Below, piece after piece: positions 30,375 to 39,345 of a DNA stretch of 64,000 nt. Position numbers and translations under genes: made by a program. The notes under the pieces were generated by a model. That model had not been told where the DNA came from. It searched no databases and was given only the letters and a program-made list of their open reading frames with translations. The stretch covers positions 1,178,001-1,242,000 of the forward strand of contig NZ_CP073117.1 in assembly GCF_024205745.1 (NCBI RefSeq). Direction: 5' to 3'. Source of the stretch: Neisseria subflava. GTDB taxonomy: Bacteria > Pseudomonadota > Gammaproteobacteria > Burkholderiales > Neisseriaceae. Within the stretch, counting starts at the first letter, position 1, and the number at the start of each line of letters is the position of its first letter.

Positions 30375-31995
30375 ATTGCAAGAGCCGGTTTTGGTTGTCG
30401 ATGACGAGGCAGACATCCGCGACCTAATGGAAATGACCCTGATGAAAATGGGTCTGCGCGTCGATACTGCGGCTGGTGTTGAAGAGGCCAAAGACAAGCT
30501 GGACAACAACGATTATTCGCTGGTGTTGACCGATATGCGTATGCCCGACGGCTCCGGCCTCGAGGTGGTCCAATACATTGATGAACTGATGCTTGACACG
30601 CCCGTCGCCGTGATTACGGCTTTCGGCAATGCCGACCAAGCCGTTGAAGCCTTGAAAGCAGGGGCATTTGATTATCTGCAAAAACCGATTACGCTGTCGC
30701 AGTTGCGTTCATTGGTTAAATCGGCAGTATCGGTTTCCGACAATACTGCCGAACCCACGCCGTCTGAAAAAGTCAAATCGCAGCCTGCGCCTGTTTCTGC
30801 CGCCCTGTATAAACCCGAACCTCAGCCGGCCAAGCCTGTCGTTACGCCTCCTAAGAGTGTACAGAGCGAATTTAACCGGCCTTTGACTGTTCCAGAAGGG
30901 CTCAATTCCTTAAAAGAGCGTTTTTCGGCTGGTAGCATCAATCCTGCTCTGCAACAAGATGCACCTATATTGGAAGGCGAGGACGATATGCCGCGCCTGT
31001 TGGGTACTTCGCCGCAAATGGTCGAAGTGCGCCACCTGATTCGCAGATTGGCCCACAGCCTTGTTCCTGTTTATATCTCCGGCGAGTCCGGTACGGGTAA
31101 AGAGCAGGCGGCGCGCACGATTCACGAGCTGTCCGACCGCGCTGACAAACCATTTATTGCCGTCAACTGCGGAGCCATTCCTGAAAACCTGATGGAAAGC
31201 GAATTTTTCGGCTACAAAAAAGGCAGCTTTACCGGCGCGGATCAAGACCGTTTAGGTTTTTTCCAACACGCTGACGGCGGCACTTTGTTCCTTGATGAAG
31301 TTGCTGATTTGCCGCTTGCCATGCAGGTCAAACTCCTGCGCGCCATTCAAGAAAAAGCTGTGCGCCGTATCGGCGATGCGCGGGAAACCACTGTGGATGT
31401 GCGCATTATTTGTGCAACCCACAAAAATCTCGAAGCCTTGGTTGAAAGCGGCGCATTCCGTCAGGACTTGTATTACCGCCTCAACGTAGTTTCCCTGCAT
31501 ATGCCACCTTTGCGCGAAATGCGCGAAGACTTGGGCGCGCTGATTCTGTATTTGCTGTACAAACACCGTCACGGCAATCAAACCTACAAACTCAGTCCCA
31601 AAGCCCAAGAAGCCCTGTTGCATTACAGCTACCCCGGCAACTTCCGCGAGTTGGAAAATATCCTCGAACGCGCTGTCGCGCTGACGGTCGGCCAAGTGAT
31701 ACAAGTGGACGACTTGCAGATTCAAAACGCCCCACAGGTTAAGGCTGAACGCAGCGGCTTCTCTTTTGATGATATTGCCGAACCTGACGCACGCGAAACT
31801 ACACTCAATCACAGCCCCATTCCGCCGTTTGATCCGCGGACCATGCAGATACAGGATTACCTCGACCAAGTGGAGCGCAGCATCATCGAGCAGGCTTTGC
31901 AGCAAACTCGTTACAACCGTACCCAGGCCGCCAAACTTTTGGGCATCAGCTTCCGCTCCATGCGCTACCGCATGGAACGCTTGGACATCAATTAA
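30367..31995 (+). CDS. pilR: PilR-type sigma-54-dependent response regulator
   Basis: A 542-residue NtrC-family activator. The receiver domain (1-120) has the acidic pair VVDDEAD and phospho-acceptor Asp56 in LTDMRMP. A Pro-rich linker leads to the AAA+ domain: Walker A GESGTGKEQ, sigma-54 contact loop GSFTGA (Ser instead of the usual Ala at position 2, a tolerated variant), and Walker B GGTLFLDEVADLP. The C-terminal Fis-type helix-turn-helix is NRTQAAKLLGISFRSMRYRM. It activates pilin transcription with RpoN in other bacteria; pilE is not in the window. Intact key motifs suggest it works. Confidence 0.94.
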   Translation: MNKLQEPVLVVDDEADIRDLMEMTLMKMGLRVDTAAGVEEAKDKLDNNDYSLVLTDMRMPDGSGLEVVQYIDELMLDTPVAVITAFGNADQAVEALKAGAFDYLQKPITLSQLRSLVKSAVSVSDNTAEPTPSEKVKSQPAPVSAALYKPEPQPAKPVVTPPKSVQSEFNRPLTVPEGLNSLKERFSAGSINPALQQDAPILEGEDDMPRLLGTSPQMVEVRHLIRRLAHSLVPVYISGESGTGKEQAARTIHELSDRADKPFIAVNCGAIPENLMESEFFGYKKGSFTGADQDRLGFFQHADGGTLFLDEVADLPLAMQVKLLRAIQEKAVRRIGDARETTVDVRIICATHKNLEALVESGAFRQDLYYRLNVVSLHMPPLREMREDLGALILYLLYKHRHGNQTYKLSPKAQEALLHYSYPGNFRELENILERAVALTVGQVIQVDDLQIQNAPQVKAERSGFSFDDIAEPDARETTLNHSPIPPFDPRTMQIQDYLDQVERSIIEQALQQTRYNRTQAAKLLGISFRSMRYRMERLDIN

Positions 31996-31999
31996 AACG

Positions 32000-32032
32000 T
32001 TCAGACGGCCTGAGTTTTCAAGGCCGTCTGAA
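32000..32032. repeat. inverted DUS pair between pilR and rsmJ
   Basis: TTCAGACGGCCT (32000-32011) and AGGCCGTCTGAA (32021-32032) can pair over 12 bp. No T-run follows. Confidence 0.7.
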
Positions 32033-32043
32033 ACATAAGCCTT

Positions 32044-32796
32044 ATGTACAAGATTTATTTTGACGAAACCGCATCTGTCGAACTTCGCAGCCTTGCCGCG
32101 CCTTTCGGGCTGACCGTTATCGACCGGCAGCCTGAAGAAGGCAGTTTCCTTATCGCTGACGAAAGCGGCATCAGCTTGTGCCGCGCCGGTGAAAAAGGCC
32201 GTGTCCGCGTTGATTTTGATGGCGGTACCGCCCATTATCGGCGCACTAAAGGCGGAGGCGAGTTGATTGCCAAAGCAGTCAACCATACTGCGCAACCGAC
32301 TGTCTGGGACGCTACCGGCGGACTGGGACGCGACAGTTTTGTGCTTGCCTCGTTGGGTTTGAATGTACACACTTTTGAACAAAATCCCGCCGTTGCCTGT
32401 CTACTTTCAGACGGCCTCAACAGGGCAAGGCAAAGTGAAGAGACACGGGAGATTGCCCAACGCATTACTTTGTACTTCGGCAATGCCAGTGATTTAATGC
32501 AGGAATTGGCCGCGCGAAAAGGCAGACCCGATGTGGTGTACCTCGACCCGATGTATCCGGAACGCCGCAAAACCGCCGCTGTGAAAAAAGAAATGGCTTA
32601 CTTTCACGACTTGGTCGGTGCGGCACAAGACGAAGCCGAGCTTCTGGATGTAGCGTTGAATACCGCCAAAAAACGCATTGTCGTCAAACGCCCGCGCTTG
32701 GGCGAATTTCTCGACGGGCGCAAACCTGCTTATCAATACACAGGCAAAAGCACGCGTTTTGACGTTTACCTTCCGACAAGGCCGTCTGAAGACTAG
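32044..32796 (+). CDS. rsmJ: 16S rRNA (guanine-1516-N2)-methyltransferase
   Basis: Methylates G1516 of 16S rRNA using S-adenosylmethionine. The 250-residue protein has the Rossmann-fold AdoMet motif VWDATGGLGRDSFVLASLG and the catalytic DPMYPERR motif that marks RsmJ. The last codons (RPSED) are partly encoded by a DUS. It follows pilR but appears functionally unrelated. Confidence 0.93.
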   Translation: MYKIYFDETASVELRSLAAPFGLTVIDRQPEEGSFLIADESGISLCRAGEKGRVRVDFDGGTAHYRRTKGGGELIAKAVNHTAQPTVWDATGGLGRDSFVLASLGLNVHTFEQNPAVACLLSDGLNRARQSEETREIAQRITLYFGNASDLMQELAARKGRPDVVYLDPMYPERRKTAAVKKEMAYFHDLVGAAQDEAELLDVALNTAKKRIVVKRPRLGEFLDGRKPAYQYTGKSTRFDVYLPTRPSED

Positions 32797-32898
32797 AAGC
32801 AAACTTGCAACATATCAAAAGAAACCGCCGGCGTTATCAGCGCGACGGCAAAGTGTGATATAAATACCCTTTCCCAAACTTTATTGGAGCAAACCATC

Positions 32899-33582
32899 AT
32901 GGAATTAGTATTCATCCGTCACGGACAAAGCGAATGGAACGCGAAAAACCTTTTCACCGGCTGGCGCGACGTCAAGCTGAGCGAGCAAGGTTTGGCAGAA
33001 GCCGCGGCAGCAGGTAAAAAGCTGAAAGAGAAGGGCTATGAGTTTGACATCGCCTTTACTTCCGTTCTGACCCGTGCCATCAAAACCTGTAACATCGTTT
33101 TGGAAGAATCCGACCAACTGTTTGTTCCACAAATCAAATCATGGCGCTTGAACGAGCGCCACTACGGTCAGCTGCAAGGTATGGATAAAAAACAAACCGC
33201 AGAAAAATACGGCGACGAACAAGTCCACATCTGGCGCCGCAGCTACGACACCTTGCCTCCGCTGCTGGATCCTAAAGACCCTCACTCCGCCCACAACGAC
33301 CGCCGCTACGCCAATCTGCCTAGCGATGTCGTACCTGATGGCGAAAACCTTAAAGTTACCCTCGAGCGCGTCCTGCCTTTCTGGGAAGACCAAATCGCTC
33401 CGGCCATCTTGAGCGGCAAACGTGTATTGGTTGCGGCACACGGTAACTCCCTGCGTGCGTTGGCAAAACACATCGAAGGCATTTCCGACGAAGACATCAT
33501 GGGCTTGGAAATCCCAACCGGTCAGCCGCTGGTGTACAAATTGGATGAAAACCTGAAAGTGATTGAAAAATTCTACCTGTAA
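32899..33582 (+). CDS. gpmA: 2,3-bisphosphoglycerate-dependent phosphoglycerate mutase
   Basis: Interconverts 3- and 2-phosphoglycerate in glycolysis and gluconeogenesis. It has 227 residues from ATG 32899, which has GGAG 10 bases upstream; an upstream in-frame TTG is less likely. The phospho-histidine motif is [12 protein letters not shown], with [11 protein letters not shown] and the second catalytic His in [11 protein letters not shown] strong non-DUS terminator follows. Confidence 0.97.
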   Translation: MELVFIRHGQSEWNAKNLFTGWRDVKLSEQGLAEAAAAGKKLKEKGYEFDIAFTSVLTRAIKTCNIVLEESDQLFVPQIKSWRLNERHYGQLQGMDKKQTAEKYGDEQVHIWRRSYDTLPPLLDPKDPHSAHNDRRYANLPSDVVPDGENLKVTLERVLPFWEDQIAPAILSGKRVLVAAHGNSLRALAKHIEGISDEDIMGLEIPTGQPLVYKLDENLKVIEKFYL

Positions 33583-33591
33583 GGTAAAGGG

Positions 33592-33622
33592 AAAAAAGGA
33601 CGTGTTGGACACGTCCTTTTTT
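33592..33622 (+). terminator. rho-independent terminator of gpmA
   Basis: AAAAAAGGACGTGT pairs with ACACGTCCTTTTTT around a 3-base loop. Confidence 0.9.
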
Positions 33623-33674
33623 GTATTTGTCTGTATCCGAGGCCGTCTGAAGGCAGTTGATGGCGGGCCGCATG

Positions 33675-33700
33675 AAAAAAGGACGCGTAAAGCGTCCTTT
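33675..33700 (-). terminator. rho-independent terminator of the dsbC-like gene
   Basis: GGACGC and GCGTCC pair around GTAAA; on the minus strand a run of six T follows. Confidence 0.85.
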
Positions 33701-33719
33701 ATGGAGATTAAACCCTGTA

Positions 33720-34511
33720 TTACTGGTTTTTCTCGATGATTTCTTTGAGGTGAGGCATAGGGCTGTAACCGCTTTGGCTGCGACCGTTAGGGAAGACCAC
33801 GGTCGGTGTGCCGTTGAAGCCGAATTGTTCGCCCAATGAAGTGGTTTCAGCAACAGGGTTTTCGCAGTTTGCTTTGCCGCTTGGGAGTTTGCCTTTGCGC
33901 ATCCAGTCGATCCATGCCTGGGTCGGATTAGGTTGACACCACAACAGCTCGGCTTTACGCGCGGCATCAGGGTGCAGGCTTGGAATCGGCATCATGAAGG
34001 TATAAATCGTGATGTCGGTCATTTTTTCAAATTCATGCTCCAAGCGTTTGCAGTACGGGCAGTCCGGATCGGAGAAAACAGCGACTTTCAGTTTGCCGTT
34101 GCCGCGCACTTCTTTGATGGCTTTGTCCAAAGGCAGTGAAGCGAAGTCGATTTTGTTCAAATCGGCGGCGCGTTCTTCAGTCATGCTTTGGCGCGTGTTG
34201 ACGTTGATAAGGTCGCCAACGAGCATATAGTCGCCTTTGGCGTCGGTATAGATGATTTGTTTGCCGCTGACGACAACTTCATAAATGCCTTTAATCGGTG
34301 TTTCACTGACGCTCAAAACTTTCAAATCCTGGGCGGCATAGACTTTTTCCAAACGCGCTTTCAAAGAAGCGGCAACAGATTTGTCGGCAGGCGCTTCCGC
34401 TTTGGCAGCCGGTGCAGGCGCCGCGTTGGCGTTGGATACGGCAGGTTGACCGCATGCCAACAAAGGAAGGACGGCAAACGGTGTTAAGATTTTGATTAAC
34501 TTGGTTTTCAT
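33720..34511 (-). CDS. dsbC: DsbC-family thiol:disulfide interchange lipoprotein
   Basis: Periplasmic disulfide isomerase. The start is set at the ATG for MKTKLIKILTPF (34511), which gives a clean lipoprotein signal with lipobox LLAC; 263 residues in all. An Ala/Pro-rich tether (about 20-40) leads to the DsbC dimerisation domain, then a thioredoxin fold with active site DCPYC and cis-Pro in GTPTVV. Two further cysteines (LLWCQP and KANCENP) form the usual structural disulfide. Lipid anchoring is unusual relative to E. coli DsbC, although I am not certain how common it is in Neisseria. It is divergent from priA. Confidence 0.9.
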   Translation of the reverse strand: MKTKLIKILTPFAVLPLLACGQPAVSNANAAPAPAAKAEAPADKSVAASLKARLEKVYAAQDLKVLSVSETPIKGIYEVVVSGKQIIYTDAKGDYMLVGDLINVNTRQSMTEERAADLNKIDFASLPLDKAIKEVRGNGKLKVAVFSDPDCPYCKRLEHEFEKMTDITIYTFMMPIPSLHPDAARKAELLWCQPNPTQAWIDWMRKGKLPSGKANCENPVAETTSLGEQFGFNGTPTVVFPNGRSQSGYSPMPHLKEIIEKNQ

Positions 34512-34646
34512 GCGAGAGACTTGCGTGTGTTGAAAGTAAGGCATTGTATCAAACCTCTGTCATGTCTGCATTGTACTCAGGCTCAAATTATCGTCTGAAA
34601 ATAGCTTTCGGCTGTTAAAATACGAAAAAATAATTTGATTGTTTGT

Positions 34647-36836
34647 ATGTTCTACCACCGTATTGCCGTAAACGTGCCGCTTTCAGACGGCCTTTTGACG
34701 TATTCCTATTCTGAGCCGCTTCCTCCGGGAACGCGGGTGCTTGTGCCTTTTCGCAATAAAACCGTTGTCGGGATTGTGTGGGAAACGGATATTGCGCCCG
34801 ATATGGATACGGCGCGAATTTTGAGTGTTCAGACGGCCTTTGTGGAAGAAAAGCCGTTGCCTCAAAGCTGGCGTGATTTGTTGGCGTTTACGTCGCGTTA
34901 TTACCACTATCCGACCGGGCAGGCAGTATTTGCCGCATTGCCGCAAGGTTTGAAGGAAACACGCGCGGTGGAAATGCCGCAGCCACCGTTGTTTTACGCT
35001 TTGAACGAAGCGGGCAGGGCGCAAACGCCGCCGCCGGCTCGGTTCAACAAAAAAGCGGCTTTATGGGACGCGTTGCTGTCGGGCGGAATGACGATGGCGG
35101 CGTTGAAGCAGGTGAACGCGCAGGCGGCGAAATTAATCGAAGATTGGGCGGAACAAGGCTGGATTGAAACGACGGAAGCGGCAAAGCCCGTTTTAAGATC
35201 GTGCAATGGGCAGGCTTCGCACTCTGAATTTGTATTAAATGCCGACCAGCAGAAGGCTTCCGATGAAATTCAGACGGCCTTTGGTAAATTTCAGCCGTTT
35301 TTGCTGTACGGCATTACCGGCAGCGGCAAGACCGAAGTGTATTTCGATGCGATGGCGAAAGTGTTGGCGCAGGGGCGGCAGGTGTTGTTTCTATTGCCCG
35401 AAATCAACCTCACGCCGCAGCTTTTGAAGCGGGTGGAAGACCGTTTTACCGACGTGCCGACCGCTATGTTGCACAGCCAAATGGCGGCAGGCAAGCGCAC
35501 GCAGGATTATTTGCGCGCGATGTTGGGGCAGGCGAAGCTGGTGATCGGCACTCGGCTGGCGGTGTTCACGCCTTTGCCTGATGTCGGGCTGATTGTGGTC
35601 GATGAGGAACACGACGGCTCGTTCAAACAGGACAACGAATTGCGCTACCACGCCCGAGATTTGGCGGTGTGGCGGGCGAAACAGAGCGGCTGTCCCATCA
35701 TATTGGGCAGTGCCACGCCCAGCTTGGAGAGTTGGCACAAGGCGCAAAGCGGCGCGTACCGCCTGCTGCAACTGACCGAGCGCGCCCATGTTTCCGCACA
35801 ACTGCCGCAAGTAGAAATTCTCAACGTAGGCCGTCTGAAACTTGACAACGGTTTCTCGCCGCAAGCTTTGCAGCTTTTGAAACAGAACTTTGAAGCAGGC
35901 GGCATGTCGCTAGTGTACCTCAACCGGCGCGGCTTCGCGCCCGCGCTGTTTTGCGGCGACTGCGGCCATACCTTCGGCTGTCCGAATTGCTCCGCCAAAA
36001 TGGTGTTGCACCAACGCGCCCGTCAACTGCGCTGCCACCACTGCGACCACCGCGAACCCATCCCGTTCAAATGCCCCGACTGCGGCAACCAAGACCTGAC
36101 CGCCGTCGGCCACGGCACGCAGCGCGTCGAAGAAACCCTGCGCGCCTTTCTCCTTAAAGCAACCATCGTCCGCGTTGACAGGGACAGCACTGCGCACAAA
36201 AACGATTGGGCGGATTTGTACCGCCGCATTGCCGACAACGAAATCGACATTCTGGTCGGCACGCAGATGCTCGCCAAAGGTCATGATTTCGCGCGGCTCA
36301 ACCTTGTTATTGTATTGAACGCCGACGGCAGCCTGTATAGCGCGGACTTTCGTGCGCCGGAAAGGCTGTTCGCCGAGCTGATGCAAGTGTCCGGCAGGGC
36401 GGGGCGCGCCGACAAACCCGGCAAGGTGTTGATACAGACGCAACTGCCCGAGCATCCCGTCTTCGCCGCCGTCAAAGCGCAGGACTACGCCGTATTTGCC
36501 GAAAACGAATTGAACGAGCGGCAAATGTTTACTATGCCGCCTTTCGGTTTTCAGACCGCCGTCCGTGCCGATGCGCCGCGTGTTGCTGATGCGATGGAAT
36601 TTCTCAACGCCGCCAAAGAAACCCTTGCCCCGCTGTTGCCCGAAAGCGTCTCACAGTTCGGCGCCGCCCCGATGCTGATGGTTCGCCTCGCCGAACGCGA
36701 ACGCGCGCAAATATTCCTCGAATCGACATCCCGACAGGATTTGCACCGCGCCGTGAGTTTGTGGGTGCAGGTGTTGCAGCAAAATCGCGACGGTAAAATC
36801 AGATGGTCGGTGGACGTTGATGTGCAAGAGGCTTGA
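34647..36836 (+). CDS. priA: primosomal replication protein N' (helicase)
   Basis: Restarts stalled replication forks by loading the replisome at branched DNA. It has 729 residues; ATG 34647 (MFYHRIAVNVPLSDGLLTY) is preferred over the upstream TTG. The 3' DNA-end binding domain is N-terminal. The helicase core has Walker A GITGSGKTEVY and DEEH in VVDEEHDGSFKQ. Four CxxC pairs (CGDC, CPNC, CHHC, CPDC) bind two zinc ions. Several DUS fall in the coding region. Confidence 0.97.
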   Translation: MFYHRIAVNVPLSDGLLTYSYSEPLPPGTRVLVPFRNKTVVGIVWETDIAPDMDTARILSVQTAFVEEKPLPQSWRDLLAFTSRYYHYPTGQAVFAALPQGLKETRAVEMPQPPLFYALNEAGRAQTPPPARFNKKAALWDALLSGGMTMAALKQVNAQAAKLIEDWAEQGWIETTEAAKPVLRSCNGQASHSEFVLNADQQKASDEIQTAFGKFQPFLLYGITGSGKTEVYFDAMAKVLAQGRQVLFLLPEINLTPQLLKRVEDRFTDVPTAMLHSQMAAGKRTQDYLRAMLGQAKLVIGTRLAVFTPLPDVGLIVVDEEHDGSFKQDNELRYHARDLAVWRAKQSGCPIILGSATPSLESWHKAQSGAYRLLQLTERAHVSAQLPQVEILNVGRLKLDNGFSPQALQLLKQNFEAGGMSLVYLNRRGFAPALFCGDCGHTFGCPNCSAKMVLHQRARQLRCHHCDHREPIPFKCPDCGNQDLTAVGHGTQRVEETLRAFLLKATIVRVDRDSTAHKNDWADLYRRIADNEIDILVGTQMLAKGHDFARLNLVIVLNADGSLYSADFRAPERLFAELMQVSGRAGRADKPGKVLIQTQLPEHPVFAAVKAQDYAVFAENELNERQMFTMPPFGFQTAVRADAPRVADAMEFLNAAKETLAPLLPESVSQFGAAPMLMVRLAERERAQIFLESTSRQDLHRAVSLWVQVLQQNRDGKIRWSVDVDVQEA

Positions 36837-36865
36837 TTGAAATGATTCAATCAATAAGGAAATAA

Positions 36866-36899
36866 AAGGCCGTCTGAAAATCTGTTTTCAGACGGCCTT
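36866..36899. terminator. DUS inverted-repeat terminator between priA and the zinc-ribbon gene
   Basis: A 15-bp stem (36866-36880 with 36885-36899) between convergent genes. Confidence 0.75.
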
Positions 36900-36915
36900 A
36901 AGTTTTTGAATCAGT

Positions 36916-37590
36916 TTAGAAGAATTTTGCAGCGATATAGCCGAGTGCAAGCAGGCTCAAAACGGCGAATACGATAGCCATTGTAAGCAGAAACTGTGTT
37001 TTCTTCCTCGCTGCAAGTGCAGCCAGTTCAGGATTTTGGCCTAATTCTTCGCGTAGTTGAGATTCCAATTCGGCACGGATTTTTTTGCGCAGCTTTTTCT
37101 CTTCCTGCTCACGTTCGTATTTGAGCTTGTGGGCAATTTCGGTTTGTTTTTTATGCTCGAAAGAGATTTTTTCCTGCCATTCAATGCGCTTGCGCTGGAT
37201 AGCCAGCTCATTTTTCTCTGTCAAATCAAAGTGGCAGGTTTTACATTCCTGTGCGTCTAATTCATCAATAATCGTCATGCAGACGGGGCATTGGATAGGG
37301 TCGGGAGTGTTGACTGCCAATACGGGTTCTTCTTCAACCGCTTCCAATTCCATAGCTTGACGGACGATAACGTCCAAACCCAAATAGCTGAAGTAATGCT
37401 GCGCATTTTCGCGCTCGTCTTGGGTGCATTTCTCGGCCACAATGGCTTGCGGACGCTCAGCCAAGGCTTGAATCAGGCTCTCGACTTCGTTTTCAGGCAG
37501 GTTGTCATACAGGCAGGCATGGATGCGCTCCCTATCCGTGTTCGGCGGATAGGAAACGTATACGTCGAAAAATTTTTCTTGTTTGCTCAT
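36916..37590 (-). CDS. zinc-ribbon, coiled-coil, tail-anchored membrane protein of unknown function
   Basis: A 224-residue protein that I do not recognise by name. The N-terminal part (1-90) is a small globular domain. A zinc ribbon follows (CPVC near 100-103 and CKTC near 117-120). Residues about 125-190 are highly charged and helical (repeated Glu/Lys/Gln, likely coiled coil). One membrane helix closes the protein (about 200-219), so it is probably anchored by its tail with the rest in the cytoplasm. It appears to be a single-gene transcript. Function unknown. Confidence 0.82.
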   Translation of the reverse strand: MSKQEKFFDVYVSYPPNTDRERIHACLYDNLPENEVESLIQALAERPQAIVAEKCTQDERENAQHYFSYLGLDVIVRQAMELEAVEEEPVLAVNTPDPIQCPVCMTIIDELDAQECKTCHFDLTEKNELAIQRKRIEWQEKISFEHKKQTEIAHKLKYEREQEEKKLRKKIRAELESQLREELGQNPELAALAARKKTQFLLTMAIVFAVLSLLALGYIAAKFF

Positions 37591-37926
37591 TGATATCCCA
37601 TGAGTATTTCGACTGCGTCAACCAAATGGGTTTAGCCTAAGGTTTTGTTATTGTGTTTGAGCTGTTTTGGCTTATGATACGAGCCATAACAGAGGCTGCA
37701 GTCTCAGGCAGACCAAATACGGTTTGCCTTTGTGTCGTTAATCGGCTGGACAATAATTTTTTATTTATATGGCAATATGCATGTCCAATGTTATGTCTAT
37801 TGTAGAGTAAATATTCACGCCCGATATTATTATTATAAGGTAAATCTGATATTGTTTAAAATAAATTCACACAAAAGGCCGTCTGAAGATACAGACGGCC
37901 TGTTTTTTATGGCAAAAACGGATTGT
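37591..37926. other. intergenic region with possible small structured transcript
   Basis: No protein gene seen. On the plus strand a weak promoter (TTGTGT, 16-base spacer, TATGAT near 37673-37678) is followed by two hairpins: GAG...CTC around CTGCAG, and GGCAGACC with GGTTTGCC near 37708-37730. The T-run after them is poor. A DUS inverted repeat with six T lies at 37876-37908. Confidence 0.3.
37876..37908 (+). terminator. DUS inverted repeat with T-run near erpA 3' end
   Basis: AGGCCGTCTG (37876-37885) pairs with CAGACGGCCT (37892-37901); six T follow on the plus strand. Confidence 0.7.
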
Positions 37927-38265
37927 TTATACGGAGAAGGATGAGCCACAACCGCAAGTTGTCTCTGCATTCGGATTGCGGATGACGAATTGAGAACCTT
38001 GCAGGCTTTCGGTGTAGTCGATTTCCGCACCAACCAGATATTGGTAGCTCATCGGGTCAACCAAGAACGTCAGGCCGTTTTTCTGGATTTCAAAATCGTC
38101 GTCGTTTTTGATTTCATCAAAGGTAAAACCATATTGGAAGCCGGAGCAACCGCCGCCGTTGACGAATACGCGCAATTTCAAATCGGGATTGTTCTCTTCG
38201 GCAATCAGGTCGGCAACTTTGGTGCAGCAGCTGTCAGTAAAGATAATAGGGCTTTCGTCTGACAT
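37927..38265 (-). CDS. erpA: iron-sulfur cluster insertion protein ErpA
   Basis: A-type carrier that hands Fe-S clusters to apo-enzymes. The 112-residue protein has the three conserved cysteines: one in [12 protein letters not shown] and two in [11 protein letters not shown] near the C-terminus. IscA is the nearest alternative, but the gene is outside an isc cluster and the N-terminal sequence fits ErpA. The gene appears monocistronic. Confidence 0.93.
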   Translation of the reverse strand: MSDESPIIFTDSCCTKVADLIAEENNPDLKLRVFVNGGGCSGFQYGFTFDEIKNDDDFEIQKNGLTFLVDPMSYQYLVGAEIDYTESLQGSQFVIRNPNAETTCGCGSSFSV

Positions 38266-38397
38266 GATGTGATTCCTTTTATATGAATATTTTTACTATT
38301 GTCGCGCAAACCGTTAGTCAAGGCAAGTTTGTGCAGACAGGGTCTGCCAGCTTACATGGAGGGCATGGCAGAAATTTCAAGCACCAGTATGTCAGAT

Positions 38398-39084
38398 TTA
38401 GATGCTTCTGCCAAACCATTCTACACGGCCGATGATGGCAACGTCGTCGGTCGGGTTTTTCAAGTCGATTTCAAAAGTAGGGTAGGCCTCGTTGGCAGAA
38501 ATGACGTTGACGATGCCGCCGGGTATCAGTTGCAGGCGTTTGACCAAAAGGTTTTCGTTGAGGCGTAAAACATAGAGGCCGTCGCGCGGTGTGGTTTGGC
38601 CGTGGTTGATGAGGATGGTGTCGCCATCATTCAGTACGCCTTCCATCGAGTCGCCTTTGACTGAGATAACGGAAAGGTTTTTGATGTCTCGCGTTACATA
38701 ATTTTCAATCCAATAGCGTCGGAACGCCATGGCAAATATGGGTTGCTCATCGCCGACGAGCTGGCCGTGTCCGGCCGCGGCCTGGATGTCGTAACGCGGT
38801 ACGAAGACAAATTCGTCTATGTCGACAGGGTTGCCCAGTGTGTCAGTTGCCGTGGCTTTTGGGGCTTCGGAATCGGGGAAGGGAGAACCTTCGCCTGTCA
38901 AAAGCCAGTCTATGCTGCAGCCTTTAAGTTGTTTGATTTTTTTTAGCGTTTCCGATTTCGGCAGGCCGCCTTCGTTCCAGATACGGCTGAATCCGGCGAT
39001 GGTCATATCGATGTCGGCGGCAATTTTGGCTTGGCGGGCTTCATCTTTCCATAAGAAAGCCAGGCGGTCTTTAAAGGTATCCAT
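38398..39084 (-). CDS. LexA/CI-like S24 self-cleaving repressor
   Basis: A 228-residue repressor. The N-terminal part (1-65) is a helix-turn-helix of the phage-repressor type (GLPKSETLKKIKQL). The C-terminal S24 domain has the cleavage bond Ala104-Gly105 (AAAGHG), nucleophile Ser146 in VKGDSMEG and general base Lys182 in LLVKRLQ, so autocleavage after DNA damage is possible. No other phage gene is near. A cluster of TTTTTCTTAG-type sites lies just upstream (39163-39279), between it and a divergent secreted-protein gene; these are the obvious operator candidates. It may be a domesticated prophage repressor. Confidence 0.88.
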   Translation of the reverse strand: MDTFKDRLAFLWKDEARQAKIAADIDMTIAGFSRIWNEGGLPKSETLKKIKQLKGCSIDWLLTGEGSPFPDSEAPKATATDTLGNPVDIDEFVFVPRYDIQAAAGHGQLVGDEQPIFAMAFRRYWIENYVTRDIKNLSVISVKGDSMEGVLNDGDTILINHGQTTPRDGLYVLRLNENLLVKRLQLIPGGIVNVISANEAYPTFEIDLKNPTDDVAIIGRVEWFGRSI

Positions 39085-39162
39085 GTTTATGCCTTTATGG
39101 AGGTATGTTTTTTATATGGTTTGGACGATTTGAGTGTATTTTACCTTAGTTTTTATAAAATT

Positions 39163-39279
39163 GTAAGAAAAAAATTACTTCATCTAAGAAAAAGTATTGC
39201 GTATTCTATTTTTTCTTAGTACTATTCGTTTTGTCTTATATAAATCGATATTTCTAATTTTCTATTCGATTTTTCTTAG
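39163..39279. promoter_or_regulatory. operator-like cluster of TTTTTCTTAG motifs
   Basis: Exact CTAAGAAAAA at 39184-39193 and TTTTTCTTAG at 39210-39219 and 39270-39279, with near matches at 39163-39172 (GTAAGAAAAA) and 39229-39239 (TTTTGTCTTAT). The first two exact sites form an inverted repeat. The cluster lies in the very AT-rich region between the S24 repressor and the secreted-protein gene and probably controls both. Confidence 0.6.
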
Positions 39280-39345
39280 TTTAATTTTATTTGGTTTAGT
39301 TTTTCTGATTTAGACCTGCTATATGATTATGATGAGAGGTGTGAA

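Noticed and set aside
31252-32382. 376-codon open frame antisense to pilR
   Set aside because: It lies opposite a well-supported gene with AAA+ and Fis motifs. It has no recognisable domain and is a codon-bias shadow.
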